Source: Chrysomallon squamiferum
Taxonomy: Eukaryota; Mollusca; Gastropoda; Neomphalida; Peltospiridae
DNA length: 62,000 bases
Assembly: GCA_012295275.1 (NCBI GenBank)
Contig: CM022670.1
Span: forward strand, 41,977,974-42,039,973
Direction of reading: 5' to 3'
This document shows positions 29,390-41,890 of this stretch, piece by piece; positions within the stretch are counted from its first letter, which is position 1; each line of letters begins with the position of its first letter. Made by a program: the position numbers and the translations under genes. The notes under the pieces are model-generated. The model saw nothing but the letters and a program-made list of their open reading frames with translations. It was not told the origin of the DNA and made no database searches.

Positions 29390-29734
29390 TTTGTTTTGTT
29401 TACGTATTTAATGAAGATTCTGTTATAGACTATATTCTCTGCTTTGTGGTGATTGTATTAATAACCGGACAACAGACCAATACCCTGTCAGACACCAATT
29501 TACGTCTGTACAATTTGTTACGTAAGCAGTATGAATACCTGATAGCCGATACCAGCTTTACCTGGTGAAATCTACGTGATGGGTCAGTTCACCTGTACAC
29601 ACAACATATTATCATGTTCAAACAACAAGCAGATTATTGATTAATTCCTTACAGCGAGCAGCTCGGATATCCAATATGTGATAATCATGTTAATTACATA
29701 CCAGCGAGAGACGGAGAGAAAGAAACTGAGAGAG

Positions 29735-29735
<1 letters not shown>
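29390..29735. other. Unique stretch
   Basis: Nothing coding recognised. Confidence 0.4.

Positions 29736-29826
<91 letters not shown>
29736..29826. repeat. (GA)n microsatellite
   Basis: One of only two long runs in the GA orientation; the others are CT on this strand. Confidence 0.98.
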
Positions 29827-29828
<2 letters not shown>

Positions 29829-30149
29829 TCTATACTGTTTTGAAGTTAAAATCTACGTGAGACACGTTTCTCTAATCACAGTGATTTTAGCAAAGTTCAT
29901 CGTCCACACAGTGTTATTTTCACAGTGTCTGTTCTACGTAAAACAATTCTTGTAGAGGATCTGAAAATTATTTAGCTGATTATTTAATTTCAGTTTTCAT
30001 TCCTGTGTTTCACTATACAAGCAGTAGTCACGTGATCTCAGCGCCCACGATAAAAACTCTTCTCATGAATTTCATCTTGAATTTATCTCCACATCCAGTG
30101 TCGACCTCGTTTTACTTCTGAAATATTTCACATATACCTGAACAAATAA

Positions 30150-30259
30150 ACAAACAAATTAATAAACAAATTAATAAATAAAATAATAATAAAACTAATT
30201 ATAATAATAATAATAACAATAATAAAAATAAAATAATAATAATAATAATAATAATAAAA

Positions 30260-30313
<54 letters not shown>
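30150..30313. repeat. (AAT)n microsatellite
   Basis: Interrupted, then pure AAT. Confidence 0.93.
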
Positions 30314-31430
30314 TACAAAGTATGAATTATAATTTTTTAAACTAGAATAAGAAACATAACTCTTGTAAGTTATAACTTCTTGAATATAATTATGACAGTG
30401 AAATAATTTTTTCTGTTTTTTTTCTTTCGTGGTTGCTGTTGATTTATGTCTAATATAAGTTTCATAGTTTATTTTTTTTAATTTAATTTTATCATTTTAG
30501 AATATGTGTTGTTTTTTAATAGCAATTCAAAGATACTTCCATTCTGTTACAAACAGTAGCAATACACCATTTATAATACAACGCACACAAACATAAATAA
30601 ATAAATAAATAACTTTTTCATCAATTTATATATTTTTTTTTTTTTTTTTTTTTTCTGTTGTTCTTTCATTCTTTTTTTTTTTATTGTTATTTTTTTTTTA
30701 AAAGCCTCTGAATGTAAAATAGAAACTTTATGCACAATTAAAACTAGATTTGTTTTATATTTTCCTAAAAATTAAAATATACATACTTTTTTATCCACTC
30801 GTGCATGTCAAGAATCAAATTCCTATTGGTTGTTTCTTTACTTGGTTAAAACACGTTTACTAAATTGTATTTAAAATACGTGTGTATGAAAAGTATGTAA
30901 CAAGATCTGATCTCATTTATAATTCTGTGTTTAAGGTATCTACCTGGTTACTACAGCGACATCGTCTTAATACAGCTGATTGTAGAGGACGGCCTCTTGT
31001 TTGACAGATAACAATATCGTGTGTCTTATCTTCTCGTGGCCTCCATTAAGCACAGATTGAAAAAGTTAATAGAGTCTACCAGAATTAGTGATCATTATCG
31101 TTACAAGGCAAAATGCACAAAACTTCCTCGTTTGAAAATGAAGAATCAATTTACAATTACGATGGGAGATCTACATAAAACAAGCCGCGATCACATCAAA
31201 GCAGGGTCAGACTGAAATACACAGTATGTCAGTTTCTTCTCTCAGCAAACTGAAATTAAATGTAACACTGACTGTCTTCCTTGATGTCACGTGTCACAGG
31301 TAAAAATCTACGTTTAATTAATTTTCAGATAGTGAAATGCTTCTTGTATGTAGTTTCTTTCCTTCAGTTCTGTTTTTTTATTAAATGGTTATGTCAATAT
31401 CTCTACCCATTAGTCACACACAAGTCAGTC
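30314..31430. other. AT-rich stretch without a supported gene
   Basis: Poly(T) near 30630-30655. A 64-codon open frame at 31021-31215 (MSYLLVASIKHRLKKL) has no recognised domain. Confidence 0.4.
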
Positions 31431-31435
31431 AGTCC

Positions 31436-31440
31436 ATCCG

Positions 31441-31521
<81 letters not shown>

Positions 31522-31780
31522 GTAACTATCTACCTATCTATCCATCTATCAATCTATCTATCCATCTATCAATCTATCTATCTATCTATATAACTATCTA
31601 TTTATCTATCTGTCTATCTATATCTATTTATCTTTCTATCAATCTATCTATCTATCTATCTATCTATCTATATAACTATCTATTTATCTATCTGTCTGTC
31701 TGTCTGTCTGTCATCTGCTTGTCTGTCTCTCTGTCTTTTTCTATCTACCTATATTTATCTATTTCTGTCTGTCTCTCTAA
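31436..31780. repeat. (TCTA)n array with TCTG and TCAA variants
   Basis: Tetranucleotide repeat about 340 bp long, ending in TGTC and TTTA variants. Confidence 0.95.
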
Positions 31781-32131
31781 TTCTGGGTGATTGCCATCTA
31801 TAATCTGTTTATTTATTTATTTATTTATTTATTTTTTTTTAATTTTATTATCTGTTTGCTTGTTGTTGTTTTTTTGTGTGTTTTTTCAGTTGATTATATG
31901 GTTGTATGTTTATTTATTTGTTTACTTGGTTGTTTGTTTATGTGTTTGTGGTAAATCATCTTTCACATCCACCAGTCAGACCACTATTTGTCGCTGTTAG
32001 TGATTTCTGTGTTTATTAAATTATAATTAGCTTCTTTTTTTTAGAAATCCATAGATCTGGTCGGTGTTTTTTGTGTTACCATGGAAACACTTGGGAAGAA
32101 GCCTTGGAACGTGAACTGGTTAACTAAACGC

Positions 32132-32219
32132 GTAGCGATCTGCAGCATCGTTCTGTACACAGCTGTGTCTTAGTAACAACATGGAGGTAGTCTCGAATAG
32201 ACGATGCATACTTTAATCA

Positions 32220-32302
<83 letters not shown>

Positions 32303-32468
32303 ATATATATATATATATATAGCGATCTGCAGCATCGTTCTGTACACAGCTGTCTTAGTAACAACATGGAGGTAGTCTTTTATACTAACAACATGGAGGT
32401 AGTCAGCATCGTTCTGTAATAGACGTCTTAGTGGAGGTAGTCTTTAATAGAGACTGCATAATTAATCA

Positions 32469-32553
<85 letters not shown>

Positions 32554-32690
32554 ATATATATATATATATATAGCGATCTGCAGCATCGTTCTGTACACAG
32601 CTGTGTCTTAGTAACAACCTGGAGGTAGTCTCGAATAGACGATGCATACTTTAATCATTCCTCTCTCTCTCTCTCTCTATCATATATAGA
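32132..32690. repeat. Three tandem copies of a segment carrying (CT)n-(TA)n
   Basis: Each copy begins AGCGATCTGCAGCATCGTTC (32134, 32321 and 32572). It continues TTAGTAACAAC(A/C)TGGAGGTAG and CATACTTTAATCATTCC, then (CT)n (32223-32300, 32472-32551, 32661-32678). The first two end in (TA)n. Copy two has an extra internal duplication of AACAACATGGAGGTAGTC. Confidence 0.92.
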
Positions 32691-32925
32691 TAGATAGATA
32701 GACAGACAAACAGATAGATAGATGGATGGATGGATAGATAGATAGATAGATAGATAGATAGTTAGATAGAGAGATAGATAGATAGATACATAGATGGATG
32801 GATAGCTAGATAGATAGATAGATTGATAGACAGATAGTTAGATAAATAGATAAATAGATACACGTATAGATATAGATTAATGAGTACAGGTGTATGTATG
32901 TATGTATGTATGTATGTATGTGAGA
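32683..32925. repeat. (GATA)n then (TGTA)n
   Basis: GATA tetranucleotides with GACA, GATG and GTTA variants at 32683-32876; TGTA run at 32889-32921. Confidence 0.95.
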
Positions 32926-32999
32926 GATGTAAGTAAGAGAATTATATGTGTAAGTTTACTTCCCGGTGTAGCAGACTCTGAGAGATAAGGAATTGTCTG

Positions 33000-33485
33000 A
33001 AATAAATGTCTTTAATTAGCTATCCATTTTGTGTGCGTCTCGCGCGTCCTATTGATCCGCGAGATGGAAACGCACCTGCAGAGTCCGCAATTCAAATCAT
33101 CTCTGCTTATTTTCTGTAGTCAGAAATCTTTACTCCTCTTATCCGCCCGCGTTAGGACAAAGAGCCGAGGAGCGCGCGCGCGGGCCGGACCAGGTGGCGC
33201 TGCCCAGCAGAAGATCCATTCCTCCAACACAAGTTCAATCAAGAGAGATTTCTAGGAAGAATTAAAAAAATCGAGTATTCTTCAAGTAAATGTCGGATTG
33301 ATGTATGAAACATAAGCCGTGGTGTTGTTGAATTCATCGATTGCGGAGCAGACTTCGCTAATACAAAACATATGCTTTTTTATTTGATTTAAGCGGCAGC
33401 AAAATAGCTAATCACAGACGAGACAGGTCGCACGTGCTGTGATATGCAAATTGTCGTGATGTCGTCTGCTGGTTAGTGTCGCTCT
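33000..33485. promoter_or_regulatory. GC-rich island with CTCF-like and octamer motifs
   Basis: CpG-rich, non-repetitive sequence. CCAGGTGGCGCTG at 33190-33202 matches the CTCF core. ATGCAAAT at 33444-33451 is a perfect POU octamer. Homeodomain-like TTTAATTAGC is at about 33011-33020. It resembles a conserved enhancer or boundary element; no exon recognised. Confidence 0.45.
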
Positions 33486-33488
33486 TTG

Positions 33489-34868
33489 CAGTTCGGAGTC
33501 AGACTGTCTGTTAAATGTGACTTCTGTGTGTAACTGTTGTTTTAAACGTGAGAGTTCAGACTGTCTGTTAAATGTGACTTCTGTGTGTAACTGTTGTTTT
33601 AAACGTGAGAGTTCAGACTGTTAAATGTGACTTCTGTGTGTAACTGTAGTTTTAAACGTGAGAGTTCAGACTGTCTGTTAAATGTGACTTCTGTATGTAA
33701 CTGTTGTTTTAAACGTGAGAGTTCAGACTGTTAAATGTGACTTCTGTGTGTAACTGTTGTTTTAAACGTGAGAGTTCAGCCTGTCTGTTAAATGTGACTT
33801 CTGTGTGTAACTGTTGTTTTAAACGTGAGACTTCAGCCTGTCTATTAAATGTGACTTCTGTGTGTAACTGTTGTTTTAAACGTGAGACTTCAGCCTGTCT
33901 GTTAAATGTGACTTCTGTATGTAACTGTTGTTTTAAACGTGAGAGTTCAGACTGTCTGTTAAATGTGACTTCTGTATGTAACTGTTGTTTTAAACGTGAG
34001 AGTTCAGACTGTTAAATGTGACTTCTGTGTGTAACTGTAGTTTTAAACGTGAGAGTTCAGCCTGTCTGTTAAATGTGACTTCTGTGTGTAACTGTTGTTT
34101 TAAACGTGAGACTTCAGCCTGTCTATTAAATGTGACTTCTGTGTGTAACTGTTGTTTTAAACGTGAGACTTCAGCCTGTCTGTTAAATGTGACTTCTGTG
34201 TGTAACTGTTGTTTTAAACGTGAGACTTCAGCCTGTCTGTTAAATGTGACTTCTGTGTGTAACTGTTGGTTTAAACGTGAGACTTCAGACTGTCTGTTAA
34301 ATGTGACTTTTGTGTGTAACTGTTGTTTTAAACGTGAGAGTTCAGACTGTTAAATGTGACTTCTGTATGTAACTGTTGTTTTAAACGTGAGAGTTCAGCC
34401 TGTCTGTTAAATATGACTTCTGTGTGTAACTGTTGTTTTAAACGTGAGAGTTCAGACTGTCTGTTAAATGTGACTTCTGTGTGTAACTGTTGTTTTAAAC
34501 GTGAGAGTTCAGACTGTTAAATGTGACTTCTGTGTGTAACTGTTGTTTTAAACGTGAGAGTTCAGACTGTTAAATGTGTCTGTGTGTGTAACTGTAGTTT
34601 TAAACGTGAGAGTTCAGCCTGTCTGTTAAATGTGACTTCTGTGTGTAACTGTTGTTTTAAACGTGTTGTTAAATGTTTAAACTGTTGTTTTAAACGTGAG
34701 AGTTCAGACTATCTGTTAAATGTGCTTCTGTGTGTAACTGTTGTTTTAAACATGAGAGTTCAGACTGTTAAATGTGACTTCTGTATGTAACTGTTGTTTT
34801 AAACGTGAGACTTCACACTGTTAAATGTGACTTCTGTGTGTAACTGTTGGTTTTAAACGTGAGAGTTC
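33489..34868. repeat. 57/53-bp minisatellite, about 25 copies
   Basis: Unit includes GTTCAGACTGTCTGTTAAAT, GTGACTTCTGTGTGTAACTG and TTGTTTTAAACGTGAGA (57 bp). Some copies lack TCTG (53 bp). Because 57 is a multiple of three, runs of full units stay open and translate as a Cys-rich repeat, but the 53-bp copies break the frame. Confidence 0.95.
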
Positions 34869-35300
34869 ATTCAAGAAATTCTAATTCTTCTGTTTTAAAT
34901 TTATTAGTTCAATAGAGAAGATTTAATTATATTTTAAATGTTTAATTTTGTCATATATATTTGTAAATTTAACATGTTTGTATAATTTTGTCTAATTTTA
35001 TTAATTCTTTTTTTTAATTACGTGATTTTATTTTTTCCATTCTTGAATTTTAATTATATTATTTTATTATCTGCCTCAGTTTCAATAGATTTTTACTCGT
35101 TTATTTTATTTTAAACAAGTGTAAAAATAACATCACATACCTAACAGTTTTTAACTAAATAATAATATATATTAACTTGTTTAAGATGTGTTCTAATTTG
35201 TTTTAATTAAATAGAAGTACATAAAAACGTTTCAGATTATAATCAGTTTTATAAAAATACTAATATAATATAATAGTTGTGGTAGTAGTAGTAATAACAG
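34869..35300. other. AT-rich stretch
   Basis: No gene or clear repeat recognised. Confidence 0.4.
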
Positions 35301-35310
35301 TAATTGTAAT

Positions 35311-35373
<63 letters not shown>

Positions 35374-35425
35374 GTAAGAAGAAGAAGAAGAAGAAGAGAA
35401 TGATGATAATGATGATGATGAAATA
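35301..35425. repeat. (AAT)n-(GAA)n-(GAT)n
   Basis: Consecutive triplet tracts. Confidence 0.93.
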
Positions 35426-35479
35426 ACGAAAAAATGTTGGTGAAATCTCGAATTATAACGCAAATATCAGATTAAAAAC

Positions 35480-35580
35480 GTGAAGAAATGTGGACTGAAG
35501 TCCCTATTAGAGGCCCAAATGGGTCCTGGGCCCTGAAGCTTAAGCTTTACTAATTTTATAACAGATTCACCCTTGTCTAC
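35480..35580. mobile_element. Possible short DNA-transposon fragment
   Basis: TCCCTATTAGAGGCCCAAAT and GGGTCCTGGGCCCTGAAGC resemble terminal parts of hAT-like elements, but no paired end or target duplication was found. Confidence 0.2.
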
Positions 35581-36825
35581 TCTGTAACAGTAACATGTAG
35601 AACTGTGCAGTTTTCAGACATCTTTGTGGTCATAAAATCTACGATCAAAATTAACGTGTATACAATAATACACAATTTATTTAAACTCCATCGTTTTATA
35701 TATATATATATACTTCAAGATTAGTCCATAAACATAAGGCAGATGAAATTCAGCAAAACGTTATCAAGATTAAAGTACAATTTAGAGTTCTTCGTGTTGC
35801 TGTTTGTTACACAAACTGATACACCAATGATACACTGACAGAACCTATACACAGACAAAGATTCTTGTGTTCACTATGTTGAAATTTTGTCTTTCAAAAA
35901 CAAAGTCGTTGTAAACGATACAAAAGATGTTTCATCAACGTTGACTAAAAGTGTTTAGTTATGTGTTATCAGTAACAACATGTTTCCGTGTAGGTAATTT
36001 ATAAAGCGAGGTAACGTGAAACACACATACTTTCTGCTCTCTATTGATTTGCTTTCATCACGATTTGTCATAGGTAGTACAGTTTGATGAATTGATCACC
36101 GTCGTAGCGGACTCCATGTCGTTGTAAAACATAAAATACGACCACGTACAGCAATGGTTAATGAGTTTTTGAAAACGTCAACTATACAGAAGAGTTTCTG
36201 TATGTATTTAGTGACCAGTGACGTCACTCTCACAGTTATCAGTAAAAACACGATTCTTACTGACACACGCACGTATTCTACAACCATACATACACAGACC
36301 ACACGCACAGAAAAACAGACAGAGAGAAATATGTACCACCATGAACAAACACAAAGCATGTTATATTTACGTGTTATATTTAATATTACAAGTGTTAGAA
36401 AAAACACAATTCAATTTATTTTATACCGCTTCACTGACGTTTGTCATTTAAACAACAAAACTATTTTCACATTTAACGGAATTGTGATGTGACTATGAAA
36501 CGAGTGGAAACATTCCTTAAGGCGACAATCACGTCATATCTGCCCGAAAACATCTCCAAACACAATAGACAGACAAAACTGACACATTTGGCTGAAAAAG
36601 AGCGACACTAATTTTTGAAATTTAATTCTTGACTAAGTTCAACTTTGTCACACCTGGCGTCTTAGTTTGGCGCGATATAAGATTAGGAAAAACATCAAAC
36701 TGACTGTAATTTAATGAATTAATTACAGCGAGCGTTTCCAGCACTTAATACTCTCTTTAACTTAATCTCCGCTTCGTAAACACAGCGATGTACCGGGACT
36801 TGAACTCGTCTCTTTTCTTCTTACG
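35581..36825. other. Unique stretch without a supported gene
   Basis: Open frames of about 100 codons on both strands (36096-36492) overlap each other and have no recognised domain. Near 36795 the minus strand shows a tRNA T-arm-like GAGTTCAAGTCCC, without the rest of a tRNA. Confidence 0.4.
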
Positions 36826-36828
36826 TCA

Positions 36829-36835
36829 GTGTGTG

Positions 36836-36887
<52 letters not shown>

Positions 36888-36908
36888 CGTGTGTGTGTGT
36901 GTGTGTGT
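36829..36908. repeat. (GT)n microsatellite
   Basis: Dinucleotide run with GC interruptions. Confidence 0.96.
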
Positions 36909-37684
36909 TATGTTGTATGTGTTTTAAGCTGGGGGTTTTCATATTTTATGGTTGTATGTGTTTATTTTTACGTGTATTAAGCTGTTTTTCATATGTTGTT
37001 ACATTGTATATATTTATGTGTTTTTTTTTTATGTTTTTACTTTCTATTTTAAATATTAATTATAAAGCTAATTCTTTCGGATTAAACTAGATTTTATTAA
37101 ACTATCAACATAAACATTTAAACATCTAATTATATATATTTATTTATTTATTTATTATTTAGTTATAAAATAATCTGGCTCAGTATGCAAAATTCAATGT
37201 CGCCGATACAGAGCAGTATAGAACTATTAACTATTTTATTTCTTCATCATATTGCATTTATGTAGAATTTTTGTATAATGCCAATTGAATAAAATTGTAT
37301 TTATTATCAACTGGAAACATTTTAACTTGTGAGTGTATTTTAACAGTTGATCCATTACTTTACTTCCCGATCTAATCAGAACCTCACCAACTGTTTATCA
37401 AAGGTTTTCCTGTCTGCTTTACTTCTGTGTGTATAAAACAGATTTTCTTAATAATCAGAAAGTACACTCGGGTTTCCTATCTGTTATCATGACAATCTTA
37501 GAAACATTTCAAAAATATTTTCGAAGATGAAATAACCATTTATTCAGTGGTTATTTTTTAAATTATTATTATTAATTCAAATGGAATTCTGTTCTACAAG
37601 GTCCGTTTACCAATGATAACTTACAGTTCCAGCTTACAAAATAAAATAAAATGAAATCTAGGTTCATTACGATAAACCTACATT

Positions 37685-37925
37685 TTCATTGTTTAATATT
37701 TAATACAGTATAGTAAAATGTAAAACAGCACAGCATAACATAGCATAGTAAAGTATACAGCGGTACGGCATAATACATTATAATATAGAGAGAGAGAGAG
37801 CACAGTATAGTACAGTATTGTATGGTATGGTACAGTTTGGTATGGTATAATATAATATAAAGTATAATATAATATAATATAATGTAGTGTAATACAACTT
37901 GATATAATTTAATATATTATAATAT
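37685..37925. repeat. Degenerate AGTATAGTA/(TATAA)n tract
   Basis: Pentanucleotide-like repeats related in composition to the 14-15 kb array; a short (GA)n at 37788-37800. Confidence 0.75.
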
Positions 37926-38137
37926 ATTAATTATGTTTCAAAATCTACACAATGAAAAGTGTTCTACGTGTAACCAGAGAACAGTTACGCGTGTGACGTC
38001 AGGTGAAGTTGTGTTGCTAGACTGCAGGTCGCAGACAGCTGAGTTAGAGTGCAGGTGACATTCAGCGTAACATTTTCTGTTATTTATTAAACCTCAGTTT
38101 TAAATGTAATTTCAAAAGTAAAGAAAACTAGTTCATT

Positions 38138-38244
<107 letters not shown>

Positions 38245-38277
38245 ATGAGCGCGTTTGTTTTGTTTCTGTGAGTGTAT

Positions 38278-38540
38278 TATGTGTGATTAGTAGGTGTAAC
38301 GTGTGAGGGTGTGTTATGTGTGTAAGTGTGTGATATGTGTGTAAGTGTGTGTTATGTGTGTAAGTGTGTGTTATGTGTGTAAGTGTGTGTTATGTGTGTA
38401 AGTGTGTGTTATGTGTGTAAGTGTGTGATATGTGTGTAAGTGTGTGATATGTGTGTAAGTGTGTGTTATGTGTGTAAGTGTGTGATATGTGTGTAAGTGT
38501 GTGTTATGTGTGTAAGTGTGTGATATGTGTGTGAGTATGG
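38278..38540. repeat. 19-bp minisatellite
   Basis: Unit TATGTGTGTAAGTGTGTGT with TTATG/ATATG variants, about 13 copies. Confidence 0.93.
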
Positions 38541-39357
38541 TTAACAGTGTGCTGTGGGTTTTGAGGTAATTCTTTATAATAACGTTTTTCTTTTTGTTTT
38601 ATAATATTTCTTGTGTAAGTTATGTTTGTGTATATATTTATGCTTTTATGAATGTATACTGCATAAATAAGGTTTCAGTTTTGTTTAATTATTCTTTATA
38701 ACGTGGTTCTGTTTTGTTTAATTATTCTTTATAACGTGGTTCAGTTTTGTGTAGCAAAACTTCACAACGCCGAAGCCAAATGATAAAATTTCAAATCAAG
38801 TTTTATTACGGGCAGGGAGAAGATGAGCCTAGAATAAGTATGAAAGCAGATTGTAAGATTTCTTTTATCTCAGACAAGTTTCTCCAATGTGACAAGGCGA
38901 GTGAATGAAAATCTGTTATCGACATCTCAGTGAATTAAGTGTTTTTAAAACGTAATAAGAATATTAGATGTAACGTGACGAAGAACATTTTCAAACACGG
39001 TTCACGTTAGTTAAGTTCAGTTTCTGATATCATATTTATGTAAGGATTTAGTATTTTAATTGTTAGCTTGTATAAATTATTAAAAGTTCTTCTTTTGTTT
39101 ATTTGTTTGATTTTTGTTCATTTATTGTTAGCAATTATTAAACATAATGTATGTGTGTGTAGGCATGTATGGATAAGACACACCATACGCACATACACTC
39201 GCTTATATTTATGTTGCAAGTCAACACATACCTGCACGATTACCATTGCGAACAAGTAAATGTACGATTTTTAATTTTTTATTCTCTGTGAAGAAAACCA
39301 ATTTATTGATGTTTATCTGATAACATCTTGATATGATCACAGGCTGTACTGAAACAA
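38541..39357. other. Unique stretch with a 33-bp local duplication
   Basis: TTTGTTTAATTATTCTTTAT followed by AACGTGGTTC is repeated at about 38679-38745. No gene recognised. Confidence 0.5.
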
Positions 39358-39990
39358 CCAGTTTAATTAGGCCACTGTCAGTTTTGAAACAATTTAATTG
39401 GGTCACTGTCTGTATTGAAACAATTTAATTAGGTCACTGTCTGTCTTGAAACAGTTTAATTAGGTCACTGTCCGTACTGAAACAGTTTAAATAGGCCACT
39501 GTCTGTATTGAAACAGTTTAATCAGGTCACTGTCTGTCTTTAATCAGGCCACTGTCTGTATTGAAACAGTTTAAATAGGCCACTGTCTGTATTGAAACAG
39601 TTTAATCAGGTCACTGTCTGTATTGAAACAGTTTAAATAGGCCACTGTCTGTATTGAAACAGTTTAATCAGGTCACTGTCTGTATTGAAACAGTTTAATC
39701 AGGCCACTGTCTGTATTGAAACAGTTTAATCAGGCCACTGTCTGTATTGAAACAGTTTAATTAGGCCACTGTCTGTACTGAAACAATTTAATTAGGCCAC
39801 TGTCTGTATTGAAACAGTTTAATTAGGTCACTGTCTGTATTGAAACAGTTTAATTAGGTCACTGTCTGTATTGAAACAGTTCAATTAGGCTATAGTCTGT
39901 ACTGAAACAGTTTAATTAGGCCATTGTCGTTCCAGAAATAATTAGTTTAATCAGGTCATTGTACTGACACAGTTACTGTAATCAGTCATT
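39358..39990. repeat. 31-bp minisatellite, about 18 copies
   Basis: Unit AGGTCACTGTCTGTATTGAA followed by ACAGTTTAATC; GGCCAC and AAATAGG variants alternate. Confidence 0.94.
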
Positions 39991-40048
39991 ACTTAAGCAA
40001 AACAGTTAATTAATCTGTCTACTATCAATACTGAAACTTTTAAAACGT

Positions 40049-40322
40049 CGTATCTCTGTCTGTACAAAACTCAGTTTAAACGTATCTCTGTCTGTACAAA
40101 ACTCAGTTTAAACGTTTCTCTGTCTGTACAGAACTCAGTTTAAACGTTTCTCTGTCTGTACAGAACTCAGTTTAAACGTATCTCTGTTTCTACAGAACAC
40201 AGTTTAAACGTTTCTCTGTCTGTACAAAACTCAGTTTAAACGTATCTCTGTCTGTACAGAACTCAGTTTAAACGTTTCTCTGTCTGTACAGAACTCAGTT
40301 TAAACGTATCTGTGTCTGTATA
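40049..40322. repeat. 32-bp minisatellite, about eight to nine copies
   Basis: Unit CGTATCTCTGTCTGTACAAA followed by ACTCAGTTTAAA. It shares CTGTCTGTA and CAGTTTAA, in the same order, with the 31-bp array 60 bp away. Confidence 0.93.
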
Positions 40323-40464
40323 CAACTCAGTTCAAACATGTTCAACAGAGTTTGCTTACTTAGATAACTGAAATAATGTTAAATAGACCGTAATTAACTG
40401 AGAATTATTTACTGTAACGACCACTGACTGTAACGAAATAATATAATTGGATCATTGTCTGTAC

Positions 40465-40850
40465 TGGTTCACAATTAATCAGTGGAACAAGGCCACTGAG
40501 CACGTTTTATTGACAGGCAGGTCACCGCGAGATGTTTGAGTCCAGGCAGGGGGAGGCAGGCTGAGAGGGGAGGGTACATTTTCAACAGGACTGTTATGTT
40601 TCTGACCATGCAGTTACGTCTGGGCTGAAAGGCACTGGTCAAGCACGGTGTCTTTGAACAAGAAGTCAAATCTTTATTTTGGAAATTCGAATTTTCTGTC
40701 AGCTGAAGACAAACACTGGCGAGGCGTGTGGCTATTGAACCGAAGCCGAAAAGGAACTGTGCAACATCGATGTCCGGGCTGAGACGTGTAGAAACTAATT
40801 TCATTGTTGAGTGACTGGCACAGAGAGGCATCGTTCACAACAACTATCCT
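40465..40850. other. GC-richer unique island
   Basis: A 118-codon open frame on the minus strand (40475-40831) has no recognisable domain. It could be an old mobile-element fragment or non-coding sequence. Confidence 0.35.
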
Positions 40851-41009
40851 CAGGCAAATATTTAAAAAATATTTAAAAACTATGTACTGGCTCTAATTTG
40901 TTTTCGTTATTGTTTCTGTAACCTTTAAGTAGAAAAAAATAAGAATGGAAAGAAGAAACGTAAATGTTTTAGTTACAAAGCGAAGAAATAAATAACCGGA
41001 AAAGAGATA

Positions 41010-41095
41010 ATAATATAATAATAATAATAATAACAACAACAATAATAATAAAATTTAAAAAAATAATAAGAAGAAAAAAAATCAAATATCAAAAC

Positions 41096-41123
<28 letters not shown>
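41010..41123. repeat. (AAT)n and 27-bp poly(A)
   Basis: AAT/AAC at 41010-41050; A run at about 41097-41123. Confidence 0.92.
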
Positions 41124-41126
<3 letters not shown>

Positions 41127-41534
41127 TTCGAGGACAATGTTGAAAGGAAAAAGAAAAAAAGATGTTGAAATTCAGAAATAAACAAACAGTCCAGTGTTAA
41201 CAATGCCTGTATAAAAGAATTGATTTTTAATATTCTATTAAGGCAGATGATTTTAAAACAAATTTTAACAAAGTGAAGTATTGGTAACGCATTTTCATTA
41301 TTTCTTGGTTGCCATGGTTATGTTCTATATTTCTGTCATATATTTATATATATATGCAGTTGTACAACATTTTAGGGTAATAATTTTTATAAAACATTAT
41401 TAATTTTATGACAAATTAAATTTTTTATTGTTTGTTTCTGAAAATATTTTTATTCAATTAATTATTAGATATTTTGATTTATTTTTCATTTGTAGCATCA
41501 TCATCATAACTACCACTTAATACTGTTATTATTA

Positions 41535-41604
<70 letters not shown>

Positions 41605-41890
41605 AAGTAATTAATCAATAATGTATTTGTTTATTATTATAATACTGATAGGTACTTTCGTCCTATAAACTTTTTTAATTTTTGTATTTTTCCTCGTACT
41701 TTTTTGCGACTTGGGTGACACCGAATCCTCTGAGGCAGATAAGAAAACTTTTCAGTCTCTGGTAAAAAAATGAACAGAAGTGTTTTGTTAATATCTGTGA
41801 CGGCGTGTTATTGTAGTTTTAAGTGATGTTTTCAAGAGACAGTTTACGAGAATTCCTGCTGAGTAGCTGTAATGAGAGGGAACAAATCTA
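41124..41890. other. AT-rich stretch with (ATT)n-(ACT)n
   Basis: ATT then ACT triplets at 41521-41604. An X-box-like GTTGCCATGGTTAT is at about 41309-41322. No gene recognised. Confidence 0.55.

Noticed and set aside
33737-34353. Cys-rich repeat 'proteins' (TSVCNCCFKRE...)
   Set aside because: Translation of a 57-bp minisatellite; 53-bp units break the frame and there is no start context, splice site or known domain.
36788-36815. tRNA T-arm-like GAGTTCAAGTCCC on the minus strand
   Set aside because: No acceptor stem, D arm or A box; upstream DNA is a (GT)n repeat.
39358-40322. CRISPR-like direct repeats of 31-32 bp
   Set aside because: Units are head-to-tail with no unique spacers, and the gene context is animal nuclear DNA.
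40475-40831. 118-codon minus-strand open frame
   Set aside because: Non-repetitive, but no domain, homologue or splice structure could be recognised; reported only as an island.
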